44,263 nt of DNA from an uncultured Alphaproteobacteria bacterium (lineage in GTDB: Bacteria > Pseudomonadota > Alphaproteobacteria > Rhodobacterales > Rhodobacteraceae), in assembly GCA_902537235.1 (NCBI GenBank), contig CACBAO010000014.1, positions 1 through 44,263 on the forward strand, given 5' to 3'. Positions 7,959 through 17,140 of this stretch are shown here, piece by piece. Both the position numbers and the translations under genes were made by a program. The notes beneath the pieces are model-generated. The model was not told the DNA's origin. It did not search any database and was given only the letters and a program-made list of their open reading frames with translations. Each line of letters begins with the position of its first letter. Position 1 is the stretch's first letter.

Positions 7959-9186
7959 ATTTTTGTCTCTCTTCACTATCCCATACCAATTCAAGTTTTA
8001 TATCGCTTTCTTTCCACTCAGAAGATTTAACTAACTTATTTTGATAAAGCCACTTAATCTTCTCTGTCTCACTTACATCTAAAATAATATTCTCCTGTAT
8101 TATTTGTTTATACAATTCAGTCTCAATACCTTGATAAAAATTCTCTAGACCCAATTTTTTTTTTGCAGAAATAGAAAAAATTTTGTCCTTTTCCAATCCT
8201 TTTAGAAAGGGCGGAAACCTTTGACGAATACTAACGTCAATTTTGTTATGAACTTCAATAATTCTATTTTTTTCTGAAGTATCTACTCCCAAAGTCTCTA
8301 AAGTCTTATAGACTACTTCCGCATTTTTATCTGCGAATTCGTCTGATACATCTACCACATGAACAATAAGGTCTGAAAAACCTATCTCTTCGAGTGTTGC
8401 CCTAAAAGCTATCACTAACGAAGTGGGCAGATCTCTTATAAAGCCAACAGTATCAGAAATTATAAACTCCTTTTTGTATGAACCACATTTTTTCAGGTAA
8501 GGATCTAGAGTTGAAAATAGCCTGTTTTCTGCTTTTGTTTTTTTGTTTGGAAAAGCATTGAATAACGTCGATTTGCCTGCGTTCGTATAACCTACAAAAG
8601 AAACCAAAGGTATACTATTTTTTAATCTTTGGTTTCTTTGCACATTTCTTGTCTTTCTAACTTTGCTGATCGATTTTCTAATGTTAACTATTTTAGATGC
8701 AAGGCTTCTTCTATCAGATTCGATCTGAGTTTCTCCAGGACCACCAAGAAATCCTTTACCCCCTCTCTGCCTTTCTAAATGAGTCCAACTTCTTACCAAA
8801 CGTGATTTTTGGTGCAAGAGATGCGCGAGTTCTACTTGAAGCTTCCCCTCTTTTGACTGAGCTCTACTACCAAAAATCTCTAAAACCAGTCCAGTTCTGT
8901 CAAGAACTTTGGCAATAAGCTTTTTTTCAAGATTTCTTTGTTGAACAGGAGACAAAGGATTATCTATTAAGACAAGTCCAATATCATTATCTGCAACATA
9001 ATTTCTGATGTTATTTAGGTGTCCCTTCGAAAGAAAAAAAGCTGGGTGACTTTTAGTTAAACGTATAACAGAATTTTTTTTGATACTTAAAGCACTTAAT
9101 GATCGTGCTAATTGAAAAAATTCATCCTTTACATAATAGTTTTTTGATTGGTTCTGAAAAACAATAGAAATAAGTAAAGTACGCAA
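7927..9186 (-). CDS. hflX: GTPase HflX (ribosome rescue/splitting factor)
   Basis: A 419-residue GTPase. The HflX signature GGKGFLGGPGETQIESDRR occupies 142-160, followed by G1 GYTNAGKST (199-207), G3 DTVGF (245-249), G4 NKID (314-317) and a SAKK G5 element. HflX binds the 50S subunit and splits stalled 70S ribosomes, particularly under heat stress. The start is TTG at 9184-9186: an in-frame stop lies two codons upstream, so nothing longer is possible. It begins 10 bases after hfq, the conserved hfq-hflX pairing. The 3' end runs 32 bases into the convergent papain-like gene. Confidence 0.95.
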   Translation of the reverse strand: MRTLLISIVFQNQSKNYYVKDEFFQLARSLSALSIKKNSVIRLTKSHPAFFLSKGHLNNIRNYVADNDIGLVLIDNPLSPVQQRNLEKKLIAKVLDRTGLVLEIFGSRAQSKEGKLQVELAHLLHQKSRLVRSWTHLERQRGGKGFLGGPGETQIESDRRSLASKIVNIRKSISKVRKTRNVQRNQRLKNSIPLVSFVGYTNAGKSTLFNAFPNKKTKAENRLFSTLDPYLKKCGSYKKEFIISDTVGFIRDLPTSLVIAFRATLEEIGFSDLIVHVVDVSDEFADKNAEVVYKTLETLGVDTSEKNRIIEVHNKIDVSIRQRFPPFLKGLEKDKIFSISAKKKLGLENFYQGIETELYKQIIQENIILDVSETEKIKWLYQNKLVKSSEWKESDIKLELVWDSEERQKFNEVFVGTVL

Positions 9187-9196
9187 ACTCTAACAA

Positions 9197-9439
9197 TTAT
9201 CCTTCCTCAGAATCCTCGCCTATAAGGTCAAGGGGCAAAGATGGCATTATGGTTGAAATAGCGTGTTTGTAAACAAGCTGTACCGTACCTTCTCTTCTCA
9301 AAAGAATAGAAAAATTATCAAACCACGTTATAACACCTTGAAGCTTTACACCATTGACTAAAAAAAGTGTTACTGGATTTTTACTCTTTCTAACAGAGTT
9401 AAGAAATGTATCTTGTAAATTTGATTGCGATGACGCCAT
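9197..9439 (-). CDS. hfq: RNA chaperone Hfq
   Basis: An 80-residue Hfq taken from the ATG at 9437-9439, giving [20 protein letters not shown], which matches alphaproteobacterial Hfq N-termini; an in-frame ATG five codons earlier adds an unlikely MWQLK. Sm1 covers [19 protein letters not shown] (25-43) and Sm2 the hallmark VYKHAIST (56-63). A short acidic tail (EDSEE) ends the protein. It forms a hexamer that pairs small RNAs with mRNAs. It sits between trkA and hflX, the common alphaproteobacterial arrangement. An inverted repeat with a T-run lies just upstream. Confidence 0.95.
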   Translation of the reverse strand: MASSQSNLQDTFLNSVRKSKNPVTLFLVNGVKLQGVITWFDNFSILLRREGTVQLVYKHAISTIMPSLPLDLIGEDSEEG

Positions 9440-9461
9440 TTTCAACTGCCACATGTCTAAT

Positions 9462-9483
9462 AGTGCTAAATTAGCACTTTTTT
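9462..9483 (+). terminator. Inverted repeat with T-run between trkA and hfq
   Basis: AGTGCT-AAATT-AGCACT forms a 6-bp stem (8-bp if the loop closes to one base), followed on the plus strand by TTTTTT. It looks like an intrinsic terminator for plus-strand, antisense transcription. On the minus strand, in which both neighbouring genes run, the T-run is on the wrong side, so it would not stop trkA-hfq read-through. The function is uncertain. Confidence 0.4.
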
Positions 9484-10861
9484 AAAAAAAGTCTACGCCC
9501 ACTTGAAACAAATTTTCTACCTTATTTATATCACGTCTTAAACAAAAAACAGTCAATACATCTCCTGTTTCAAATCTAGTACTACTCCTTGGAACTAACA
9601 CCTCTGCTTCTTTTTTTAACAACCCTGCTAAGGAGTCTTTAGGAAAGTCGACGTCTTTAAGCGTTTTACCCGCAATTGGTGAAGATTCAAGCACTCGAAA
9701 TTCTAAAACCTCTGCTTCTCCATTTCCTATGGAATATACCGATCTCACCATGCCGTGCCTTATATTACGTAGAATCGAAGAAACTGTAATAGATTTCGGG
9801 CTAATAAAAGAATCAATTCCCATAGTAGCGATCATTTTATCCAATGAGGGGTCATTAATTAATGCCATCGTAAACTTGCAACCATGCGACTTTGCTTTTG
9901 CACAAGAAATCAAATTTGTTTTATCATCATCGGTTAAAGCTACAAAGAAATCTGCTAAACCCACGTTAGCTTCATCTAGAACCTCTGTATCAAGACCGTC
10001 CCCATTTAATACAACCGTCTTTTCCAGCAAATCAGCAGCATCTACTGCCCTATCTTTAATTTTTTCAATAACCTTAACGCTTATACCTTCGTTTTTTTTA
10101 TTTTCTAACATCCTAGCAACATTAAGACCGATGGCACCCATTCCAAGTATTACTATTGACTTACCAATAAAACTTTTTTTATCGAAGATCTCGATTGTAC
10201 GGCTTAAGTCTCTTTTATCACTAAAAATATATATACTGTCATTAGGTTGTAATTCATCTTCAGGATTTGGAACAAAAAGATTATTATCCCTTATTATACC
10301 TACAACAATTGCATTCAGTGTTGAAAAAAGCTCAGACAACTGGCGTAAGGGCGTAGATAATACGGCACACTCTTCTTTTAAAGTAAGTCCAACTAAAACT
10401 GCAGCTCCATCTAAAAACTCTGTAACCTCGAACGCAACCGGAATTCCTAGCCTTTTTAGCAAACCTTCGGCTATCTCCTTCTCTGGAGAAATTATCTCGT
10501 CTATTGGAAGATGATCAGAACGATAAAAACTGGAGTAATTTTCTTCAAGATAGAAATCCGATCTTATCCTAGCGATCTTTCTTGGAATAGAGAATATAGA
10601 ATGTGCAATTTGGCATATAACCATATTGACTTCATCAGACATTGTAGCAGCTATTATCATATCCGCATCGTGAGCTCCTGCACGTTCTAGAACGTTTGGG
10701 TAAGAAGCATAGCCACAGATTGCAGAAACATCCAGCTCATCAATCACTTTCTTTATAAGGCTTGATGATTTATCAATAACTATAACATCCATCCTTTCAT
10801 CAGAAAGATGCTTCGCGATTTGCAATCCTACTTTACCAGCTCCACAAACTATAATTTTCAC
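9482..10861 (-). CDS. trkA: Trk system potassium uptake protein TrkA
   Basis: A 459-residue cytoplasmic regulator with two tandem RCK units. The first Rossmann nucleotide motif is CGAGKVG (6-12) with IDKSSS following; the second starts near residue 230 with VILGMGAIGLNVA, and each is followed by a TrkA-C domain. TrkA binds NAD(H)/ATP and gates the TrkH/TrkG potassium channel, which is not in this window. The start is GTG at 10859-10861 with an AAGGGA site 9 bases upstream. It sits directly behind ntrX with a 20-base gap, the usual alphaproteobacterial order ntrX-trkA-hfq. Confidence 0.95.
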   Translation of the reverse strand: MKIIVCGAGKVGLQIAKHLSDERMDVIVIDKSSSLIKKVIDELDVSAICGYASYPNVLERAGAHDADMIIAATMSDEVNMVICQIAHSIFSIPRKIARIRSDFYLEENYSSFYRSDHLPIDEIISPEKEIAEGLLKRLGIPVAFEVTEFLDGAAVLVGLTLKEECAVLSTPLRQLSELFSTLNAIVVGIIRDNNLFVPNPEDELQPNDSIYIFSDKRDLSRTIEIFDKKSFIGKSIVILGMGAIGLNVARMLENKKNEGISVKVIEKIKDRAVDAADLLEKTVVLNGDGLDTEVLDEANVGLADFFVALTDDDKTNLISCAKAKSHGCKFTMALINDPSLDKMIATMGIDSFISPKSITVSSILRNIRHGMVRSVYSIGNGEAEVLEFRVLESSPIAGKTLKDVDFPKDSLAGLLKKEAEVLVPRSSTRFETGDVLTVFCLRRDINKVENLFQVGVDFF

Positions 10862-10881
10862 TATATTTCCCTTAGATATCT

Positions 10882-12261
10882 TTATTTGTCTTTAAGTGTA
10901 GTTTCAATATTTAGTAATTTCATTTTTCTGTGAAGCGCCGACCTTTCCATACCAACATAGCTAGCAGTTTTAGATACATTTCCACCAAACTTACTGATTT
11001 GAAATGTCAAATAAGCTCTTTCAAATTCTTCTCTTGCAGACCTAAGTGATTTTTCGATGAAAAACTCACTATTAAAATCCAAGACATTACTCTGAAAGTT
11101 GCTTTTTTCTGTCCCAACGAATTCAAAAATATCATCGGCATTTATAACAGTTTTGCTCGAACCTAAGATCAGCGCTCTTTCAATTGTATTTTTTAACTGC
11201 CTTATATTTCCTGGCCAGCTCATATTTTGTAACTTTCTTACAGCAACTTCCGTTAACTGTTTGTTTGGCAAACCTTCATTACCTGCTAACCACTCGATAA
11301 AATAAGCAGATAGCAACGGTATATCAAGAATTCTTTCTTCAAGAGACGGGATTCTTATTGGGACAACGTTAAACCTATGAAAAAGCTCTTCTTTGAAATT
11401 TCCATTATCTATTTCATAGGCTAAATCCTTGGAGGTAGAAGAAATGATTCTACAATTAACTCTTACGATATTATTTCCCCCTACCCTCGTAAAAACTTGA
11501 TCAACCAAAATTCTTAAAATTTTTGCTTGTGTACCAATAGGTAGTTCTGCCACTTCATCAAAGAACAAGGTTCCTCCGTGTGCTTGTTCAAAAAGACCTG
11601 GGCTTACTTTTCCATCAATCTCTTGACCAAATAGAAGCTCTTCCATTTTTTCGGATTGAATAGACGCACAAGCAACAGTTAAAAACCTATTATTTGCACG
11701 TTGAGAGTGTTGATGAATATATCTCGCAGCAATTTCTTTTCCAGACCCAGATGGACCTGAGATAAGTATTCGTCCATTAGACTTCATCAACTTATCTAGC
11801 TTTTGTTTCAATATTTTAAAAGCACCCGATCCGCCAATCATTTTACTTTCATTTATTTCTTTATTTTGAAGAGAAAAAACCTCTTTCCTCAATCTTGATG
11901 TTTCTAAGGCTCTATTTATTACAAGCAAAAGTTGATCGGTATTAAATGGCTTTTCTATAAAGTCATATGCACCTTGTTTTACAGCTGCTACTGCTATTTC
12001 TATATTTCCATGTCCTGATATAACAACAACAGGGCATAAAGGATTATTTTGTTTTACTGATTTAAGTATCTCTATTCCGTCCATTTCACTATCTTTGAGC
12101 CAAATGTCTAATATTATGAGATCTGGCTCTTCGCTATTGATATAATCCATAGCAGAGTTTGAGTTGTGTGCCAGTTTTACTGTATGGCCCTCTTCGAACA
12201 AGATTTGACTTATTAAATCTCTAATATCTTTCTCGTCATCGACTACGAGTACATAACTCAT
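10882..12261 (-). CDS. ntrX: Response regulator NtrX (AAA+ type, GAFTGA loop absent)
   Basis: A 459-residue regulator. The receiver domain is 1-115 with phospho-acceptor D52 and conserved K104. The AAA+ domain has Walker A GPSGSGKE (169-176), Walker B TLFFDE (231-236) and the helix-capping GRILISG; a Fis-type helix-turn-helix lies at the C-terminus (GGNVSKTASYVGMERSALHRKMK). Where sigma-54 activators carry GAFTGA, this protein reads ELLFGQEIDGKVSPG (208-222), so it should not open sigma-54 promoters. Absence of GAFTGA is common in NtrX, which controls redox, envelope or nitrogen functions. The ATG overlaps the ntrY stop as ATGA, showing tight coupling. Confidence 0.95.
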   Translation of the reverse strand: MSYVLVVDDEKDIRDLISQILFEEGHTVKLAHNSNSAMDYINSEEPDLIILDIWLKDSEMDGIEILKSVKQNNPLCPVVVISGHGNIEIAVAAVKQGAYDFIEKPFNTDQLLLVINRALETSRLRKEVFSLQNKEINESKMIGGSGAFKILKQKLDKLMKSNGRILISGPSGSGKEIAARYIHQHSQRANNRFLTVACASIQSEKMEELLFGQEIDGKVSPGLFEQAHGGTLFFDEVAELPIGTQAKILRILVDQVFTRVGGNNIVRVNCRIISSTSKDLAYEIDNGNFKEELFHRFNVVPIRIPSLEERILDIPLLSAYFIEWLAGNEGLPNKQLTEVAVRKLQNMSWPGNIRQLKNTIERALILGSSKTVINADDIFEFVGTEKSNFQSNVLDFNSEFFIEKSLRSAREEFERAYLTFQISKFGGNVSKTASYVGMERSALHRKMKLLNIETTLKDK

Positions 12262-14543
12262 TTTATATCCTCTTTAAGACTTAAACTTGCATCATGTTTT
12301 AGCTTTTTAGAATTGGTGATAGGTAGAATTATTTTTACTTCCGCTCCAAAATGATTACATCCCTTCATTCTACGACCTGGCATTAAAAACAAGCTACCCA
12401 AATGATCCTCAATAATCTTTTTTACAATTGACAATCCCAATCCAGTACCCTCTTTTTTTATGGTTACATATGGTTCAAACAAGCGATTGACATTTTTTGG
12501 CAATCCAATTCCATTATCCAGAATGGTCACGCAAACCTCTTCATTTTGAGAACGGATATCTACTTCTACTCGACCATATGATTTATTTTTACCAATCAAT
12601 GTTGCATCCTTTGCGGAGTTAATTGATTCAATTGAATTTTTAATAAGATTTAAAAAAGCCTGGTTAAGCATTTGACCGTCACCCAAGATAAAAATACAAT
12701 CTTCGCTCTTTCTAAATTTAAAAATAATTTCTTTATTAGCAACCTTCTGTAACAAAACTGCACTTTCTGTTAACTTACATAAATCTAGTTGTGTTTTTTT
12801 TGGCAATGGTAGTCTAGAAAAATCACTAAACTCTGTTACTAATCGACTTAGACTTTCTGTTTGTCTAATAATCATGTTTGCATATTGAGAAGCGGAAACT
12901 TTATCTTTTTCATTCAAGCTCAAAAAATATTTTTTTAACCTTTCAGCAGCAAGTTTTATTGGAGTGAGTGGGTTTTTGACCTCATGGGCAACTCTTCTAG
13001 CTACATCTCCCCATGCTGCAGAGCGTTGAGCAGCAACCAAATCAGTTAAGTCATCGAATGTGAAAACGTACCCCTCGAGCTGACCCTCTTCAGATTTTAT
13101 GATCGAAATTTTTAAAAATATTTTTTCTTTTATACTTTCTCTGAAAATTTCAACCTCATCTTCTATTGAACCTTCATCTAGAAACATTGCCTTATTAAAT
13201 AAGGGTATAAATTCGGGAGCAATATCTCTTAAATTTTTAGTCAAACCTTCATTGTCAGACAAACCTAGTATTTTTTCTGCTGCTACATTTATGACTTCGA
13301 TTGCACCACCAGCGTTTGTCCCAATTATTCCACCTGATGCGCCATCAAGAACCGCTTCGAACTGACGCTTTTTTTCTTCTGTTTTACTATTGATAGATAA
13401 TAGAGAATCTCTTTGCTTTTTTATTTGCCTGGTCATTTTATTAAATACTTTCCCAAGAATAGCTACTTCGTCTCTGCCTTTTTCTTCAGAAACCTCTACT
13501 GTAAAATCACCATCAGCAACTTTTGCAACGGCAGTTACTAAACTGCTTACGGGCTTAGTTAACCTTTCAGCTATCCAGAGAGCAAACCATATAGCAGATA
13601 ATATCAATACGATTGAAAAACCTAAATAAAGCTGTCCAAACTCAAACAATAATTGCCCTCGTTCTTTCTCGATTTTATCATATAAAATAACGGTCTCTTT
13701 TGTTTGATCTAATAAAGCTAAAACCTCTCCATCAACATTTCTTGTGACATAAAGTAATCTATCGGGGAATGCTTCCATTGAAACTATTGCTCTAAACTCA
13801 TTGTTTTCAAGGTCTTCAATAACCGATATTCCCTCATTTTTAGCAACCAAAATATCATAATCTTTCACTGGTTTAAAATCGAACAAATAACTCCTTTCAC
13901 CCCTAACCTTGAGTTCGCCTAAGTAGTTAATTAAAAATGATTTGGATATACCCTCTTGCTGATTAACGTTGAGAATTTTTCGTAAATCTCCATCACTTAA
14001 AAAAGGTCTGAATTGCTTTTCTGCGGTTAAAACTTTTGACAGCCAGAAGGCATCATTTTTCAAGGCTTTCGTGTGTTCCATCTTATAAGCACGAGCAGAC
14101 TCCAATGAATTACCCACGACCCTTTGAACTTTCTCTGAAAACCAGTCTTCCAACCCAAAGTTTAATGATATCGTGGCAAAGACTGCTACAATTATTGCAG
14201 GAGATAATGCTAAAATTGAAAAAACTGAGGTGACCCTAAGATGAAGCGATGACCCCCCTCCTCTAGCTCTCTGATTAGAAAGGACTTTTGTAACCTTGAA
14301 TAATATTAAAACGCCTACAATTAAGATATAAAGAAAATCTAAAATGATAATTGCCGATAATAACTCTGGCCTAGATGACTCCTCAATAATGCTAAAAGCC
14401 AGAAATGTTATTATTGAAAGAAGTGGGCCTAAGAAAACGACAGTAAAGGTTACCAGATTAGAAAATATTAATTTATCTAAAATATTAGTTGTGACGTTAC
14501 GCTTTTTAATAGTATTTACAATCTTTTTAACCTTTTGTTGCAA
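12258..14543 (-). CDS. ntrY: Sensor histidine kinase NtrY
   Basis: A 761-residue membrane kinase. Hydrophobic segments occur at about 25-53, 62-84, 104-128 and 305-325, with a periplasmic region of about 175 residues between the third and fourth. They are followed by HAMP (326-378), PAS (about 390-500), the HisKA phospho-acceptor H520 in VAHEVKNPLTPIK, the N-box NLIKNSIES (632-640), DNGIG (676-680) and a GTGLGLSI G-box (699-706). It is the cognate kinase of NtrX. The likely start is TTG at 14541-14543, two bases after the ntrC stop; an in-frame stop a few codons upstream excludes longer forms. The next genes, ntrX and trkA, follow in the same unit. Confidence 0.95.
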   Translation of the reverse strand: MQQKVKKIVNTIKKRNVTTNILDKLIFSNLVTFTVVFLGPLLSIITFLAFSIIEESSRPELLSAIIILDFLYILIVGVLILFKVTKVLSNQRARGGGSSLHLRVTSVFSILALSPAIIVAVFATISLNFGLEDWFSEKVQRVVGNSLESARAYKMEHTKALKNDAFWLSKVLTAEKQFRPFLSDGDLRKILNVNQQEGISKSFLINYLGELKVRGERSYLFDFKPVKDYDILVAKNEGISVIEDLENNEFRAIVSMEAFPDRLLYVTRNVDGEVLALLDQTKETVILYDKIEKERGQLLFEFGQLYLGFSIVLILSAIWFALWIAERLTKPVSSLVTAVAKVADGDFTVEVSEEKGRDEVAILGKVFNKMTRQIKKQRDSLLSINSKTEEKKRQFEAVLDGASGGIIGTNAGGAIEVINVAAEKILGLSDNEGLTKNLRDIAPEFIPLFNKAMFLDEGSIEDEVEIFRESIKEKIFLKISIIKSEEGQLEGYVFTFDDLTDLVAAQRSAAWGDVARRVAHEVKNPLTPIKLAAERLKKYFLSLNEKDKVSASQYANMIIRQTESLSRLVTEFSDFSRLPLPKKTQLDLCKLTESAVLLQKVANKEIIFKFRKSEDCIFILGDGQMLNQAFLNLIKNSIESINSAKDATLIGKNKSYGRVEVDIRSQNEEVCVTILDNGIGLPKNVNRLFEPYVTIKKEGTGLGLSIVKKIIEDHLGSLFLMPGRRMKGCNHFGAEVKIILPITNSKKLKHDASLSLKEDIK

Positions 14544-14545
14544 AT

Positions 14546-15958
14546 TTACATCAATTTTTTACCACGTGTAACAACTAAATCATAGTCTTTAATTTTTTTT
14601 CTCAATGTATTCCTATTAATCCCAAGTAGGTTTGCTGCTCTAATTTGATTCCCGTCACATAGAGCAAGTGTAAGGTTTATTAATGGAACCTCTACCTCTT
14701 TTAAGACTGTTTGATAGAGACCTGGGGCTGGCAAACTGTCACCTAGTGAGCGAAAATAATGAGATAAATGTACTTCTACTGATTTCGATATTTTTGATCC
14801 TTCCAAATTATTTAAATCAGTTTCTTCAGGAGTAATCATTGAAAGCTCATGCTTAGTAATTTTTTCATCAATAATTTCAGTATTTGAAACTAGTGAAAGT
14901 CTGCCAATAAAATTTCTTAGCTCCCTAACATTCCCTGTCCATTTTTTCTTTTTTATGAGCTCTACAGAATTTTTTGTAAGAGATTTTGGCTCCATCCCAT
15001 TTTTTGAAAATTCTTTCAAAAAATGGGTAGAAAGCTCTGGGATATCTCCTAATCTTTCATCAAGTAATGGGATTGCGATTGAAACCTCATTTAGTCTGTA
15101 AAACAAATCCTCACGAAATTTCCCATTTTCTATAAATTCTTTAAGATCTTGTCTCGAAGAGCTTATAATTTTCACACTATGATAATTTTTTTCAGAAGAT
15201 TCTCTTTTGTTAAGAAAGGAAAGAATAAAATTTTGAACCTCAGAATTTGCATTACTTACTTCATCTAGAAAAAGAGTACCAACATTATTGGCACTTTGAC
15301 TTGAAAAATTCTGTAAAAAAATGTCCTGTAACTCATTTAATGACATAAGAGAAAGATTAACACTTAAAAACCTTTTATCTCGTCTTGTTCCAGAATCATG
15401 AAGTACGCGAGCTATCAAACTTTTTCCAGTTCCTGATTTACCTTCTATGAGTATATTGAAATCTGTATTTATAACTTTCGATAAAATTCGGTAAATATTC
15501 TGCATTACGGGTGAACTACCAACTATCGGTAAGTTGTCTTCGAGATGACTATCGTTACTTGACAAATTATCTTTAAAATCAAGTGAGGAGCTTAACCTCA
15601 ACTTCATAGCTGTATTCACGGATGAAATTAAATCTTTTAAATCAAACGGTTTAGGTAGATATTGATAAGCACCAAATTGATTTGCTCTCATAGCAGTGTT
15701 AAGATTATTTTTTGCAGACATTACAATTATGGGCATATCAGGTCGCTTCTTTTTTATTCGTGGTATGAGCTCTATTGTATCTCCATCTGGCATCATTACA
15801 TCAGTTACTAGAACTTCACCTTCACCATCTTCGAGCCAACGCCAAAGAGTACTAAGAGTACCAGTTGCCCTTACTTTACACCCAGCACGTGATAAGGCCT
15901 GAGCTAGTACCATTCTTAATGACCTATCGTCATCTGCAATTATTACATTTCCTTCCAC
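14546..15958 (-). CDS. ntrC: Response regulator NtrC with degenerate sigma-54 interface
   Basis: A 470-residue NtrC. The receiver has D53 and K103 (LPKPFD). The AAA+ part keeps Walker A GKSGTGKS (172-179), Walker B TLFLDE (227-232) and the arginine-finger segment FREDLFYRLNE (280-290), and the C-terminal Fis helix-turn-helix is intact (NQIRAANLLGINRNTLRKKI). The segment between N200 and G226 is about 13 residues shorter than in enterobacterial NtrC and holds no GAFTGA; the second pore loop (normally FYRVGG) is also shortened. Rhodobacter capsulatus NtrC lacks GAFTGA and works with sigma-70, so a similar mode is inferred. The GTG start overlaps the ntrB stop by one base. Confidence 0.93.
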   Translation of the reverse strand: MEGNVIIADDDRSLRMVLAQALSRAGCKVRATGTLSTLWRWLEDGEGEVLVTDVMMPDGDTIELIPRIKKKRPDMPIIVMSAKNNLNTAMRANQFGAYQYLPKPFDLKDLISSVNTAMKLRLSSSLDFKDNLSSNDSHLEDNLPIVGSSPVMQNIYRILSKVINTDFNILIEGKSGTGKSLIARVLHDSGTRRDKRFLSVNLSLMSLNELQDIFLQNFSSQSANNVGTLFLDEVSNANSEVQNFILSFLNKRESSEKNYHSVKIISSSRQDLKEFIENGKFREDLFYRLNEVSIAIPLLDERLGDIPELSTHFLKEFSKNGMEPKSLTKNSVELIKKKKWTGNVRELRNFIGRLSLVSNTEIIDEKITKHELSMITPEETDLNNLEGSKISKSVEVHLSHYFRSLGDSLPAPGLYQTVLKEVEVPLINLTLALCDGNQIRAANLLGINRNTLRKKIKDYDLVVTRGKKLM

Positions 15959-17031
15959 TAATGTAACCTTTCGTTAGCAGAGATATCGTGTGCGGGTAGA
16001 TAAATTTTGAAACATGCTCCTTCAGAAATCTCATCGAGCTCTACAAAGCCACCATGCTCAGAAATAATTTTTGCTACCAAAGGAAGTCCAAGCCCAGAAC
16101 CACCGATTTTTGTTGTACTAAATGGGTCAAATATATCAGTTACAATATTTTTTGAAACGCCCGGTCCATTATCAGATATAGCTATCATTAATTGTAGTTT
16201 TTTGTTCTTTTCTCCGAAAGAACCCAAAGCCAACCCTGAATAAAAAGATGTTTTTATAATGATCTTTCCACCCTTCTTTGCAACAGCCTCACAAGAATTT
16301 TTTATTATATTATGGAACGCTTGAGTAAGAAGCTGAAAATCACCATGAACATTAGGGATTGAGGGATCGTAGATTTCTTCAAATGAAACGTGTGAACCAT
16401 ATCCTTGTAGAGCACTTCTTTTCACTTTATCAATTACATCATGAATATTCAGAACGTTAAAATCGACTGTATTAATCTCTCCTAGCAGTTGAACTCTATC
16501 AACTATACTCTCAATTCTTTTAGCTTCTTCCAAAATTATCTCTGTCAATGTTTTCTTATTTTTTACATTTGAGTTTTCAAGTAATTGCGTTGCTCCAATT
16601 ATGCTTGCAAGAGGATTTTTAATTTCGTGAGAAAGAACAGACCCCATAGCGCTGACTGATCTTATAGAACTTTGATTTAATAATGCTTGCTCCATCTTGC
16701 CCTTTAGACGCTTAGGATGAAATAATATTAGGTTACTACAACCCGTTTCTACGCTTACAGCGTACATATCAAATATTTGGTTTCCTTTGTTTTTCCAATT
16801 TATAGGAACATCAAATTTTACAATTGCAGATGAATTACTGCTAATTTTTTCTAATACTTCGAATACAGAGCTATTAGGGCCAATATAGTTACTCAGTTTC
16901 TGGCCAACTAAACGATAAAGAGAGTGCTCACAATATTGCTGTGATAACGGATTGGCAAGCTTAATTTCATTTTTAACATTTAATACGAATGCTGGATAAG
17001 GAACGGAATCCCACAGGTCTTTAAAATCCAT
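15958..17031 (-). CDS. ntrB: Nitrogen sensor histidine kinase NtrB
   Basis: A 357-residue soluble kinase. The N-terminal PAS domain spans about 5-110; the phospho-acceptor is H135 in SVLSHEIKNPLASIIGATQL, the N-box is NIIKNSCEAV, and the ATP lid has SDNGPGVS and GGSGLGLPL. NtrB phosphorylates or dephosphorylates NtrC according to PII protein signals. It is the first gene of the ntrBC-ntrYX-trkA-hfq-hflX run. In many alphaproteobacteria dusB (nifR3) precedes it in the same operon, but here the divergent ispD starts 109 bases away and no dusB is present. The start is ATG. Confidence 0.95.
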   Translation of the reverse strand: MDFKDLWDSVPYPAFVLNVKNEIKLANPLSQQYCEHSLYRLVGQKLSNYIGPNSSVFEVLEKISSNSSAIVKFDVPINWKNKGNQIFDMYAVSVETGCSNLILFHPKRLKGKMEQALLNQSSIRSVSAMGSVLSHEIKNPLASIIGATQLLENSNVKNKKTLTEIILEEAKRIESIVDRVQLLGEINTVDFNVLNIHDVIDKVKRSALQGYGSHVSFEEIYDPSIPNVHGDFQLLTQAFHNIIKNSCEAVAKKGGKIIIKTSFYSGLALGSFGEKNKKLQLMIAISDNGPGVSKNIVTDIFDPFSTTKIGGSGLGLPLVAKIISEHGGFVELDEISEGACFKIYLPAHDISANERLH

Positions 17032-17047
17032 TTTTCAACTCGGATCG

Positions 17048-17060
17048 TGTTATCATAACA
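17048..17060. promoter_or_regulatory. Palindrome in the ntrB-ispD divergent promoter region
   Basis: TGTTATCATAACA has two 6-base arms around a central C, 17 bases upstream of the ntrB start. A second short palindrome, ATTGCAAT, lies at 17081-17088. Either could be a regulator site in this 109-base divergent intergenic region; the protein that would bind is unknown. Confidence 0.3.
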
Positions 17061-17140
17061 TAAATAAAAGCTTAATAGTTATTGCAATTATTAGGTTTAT
17101 CAATTTAAACTTGAACCATACTAATTACAATAAATTCTTT

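Noticed and set aside
9729-10514. 261-codon forward frame
   Set aside because: It is entirely antisense to trkA, which has clear domains; the frame is open by codon bias only.
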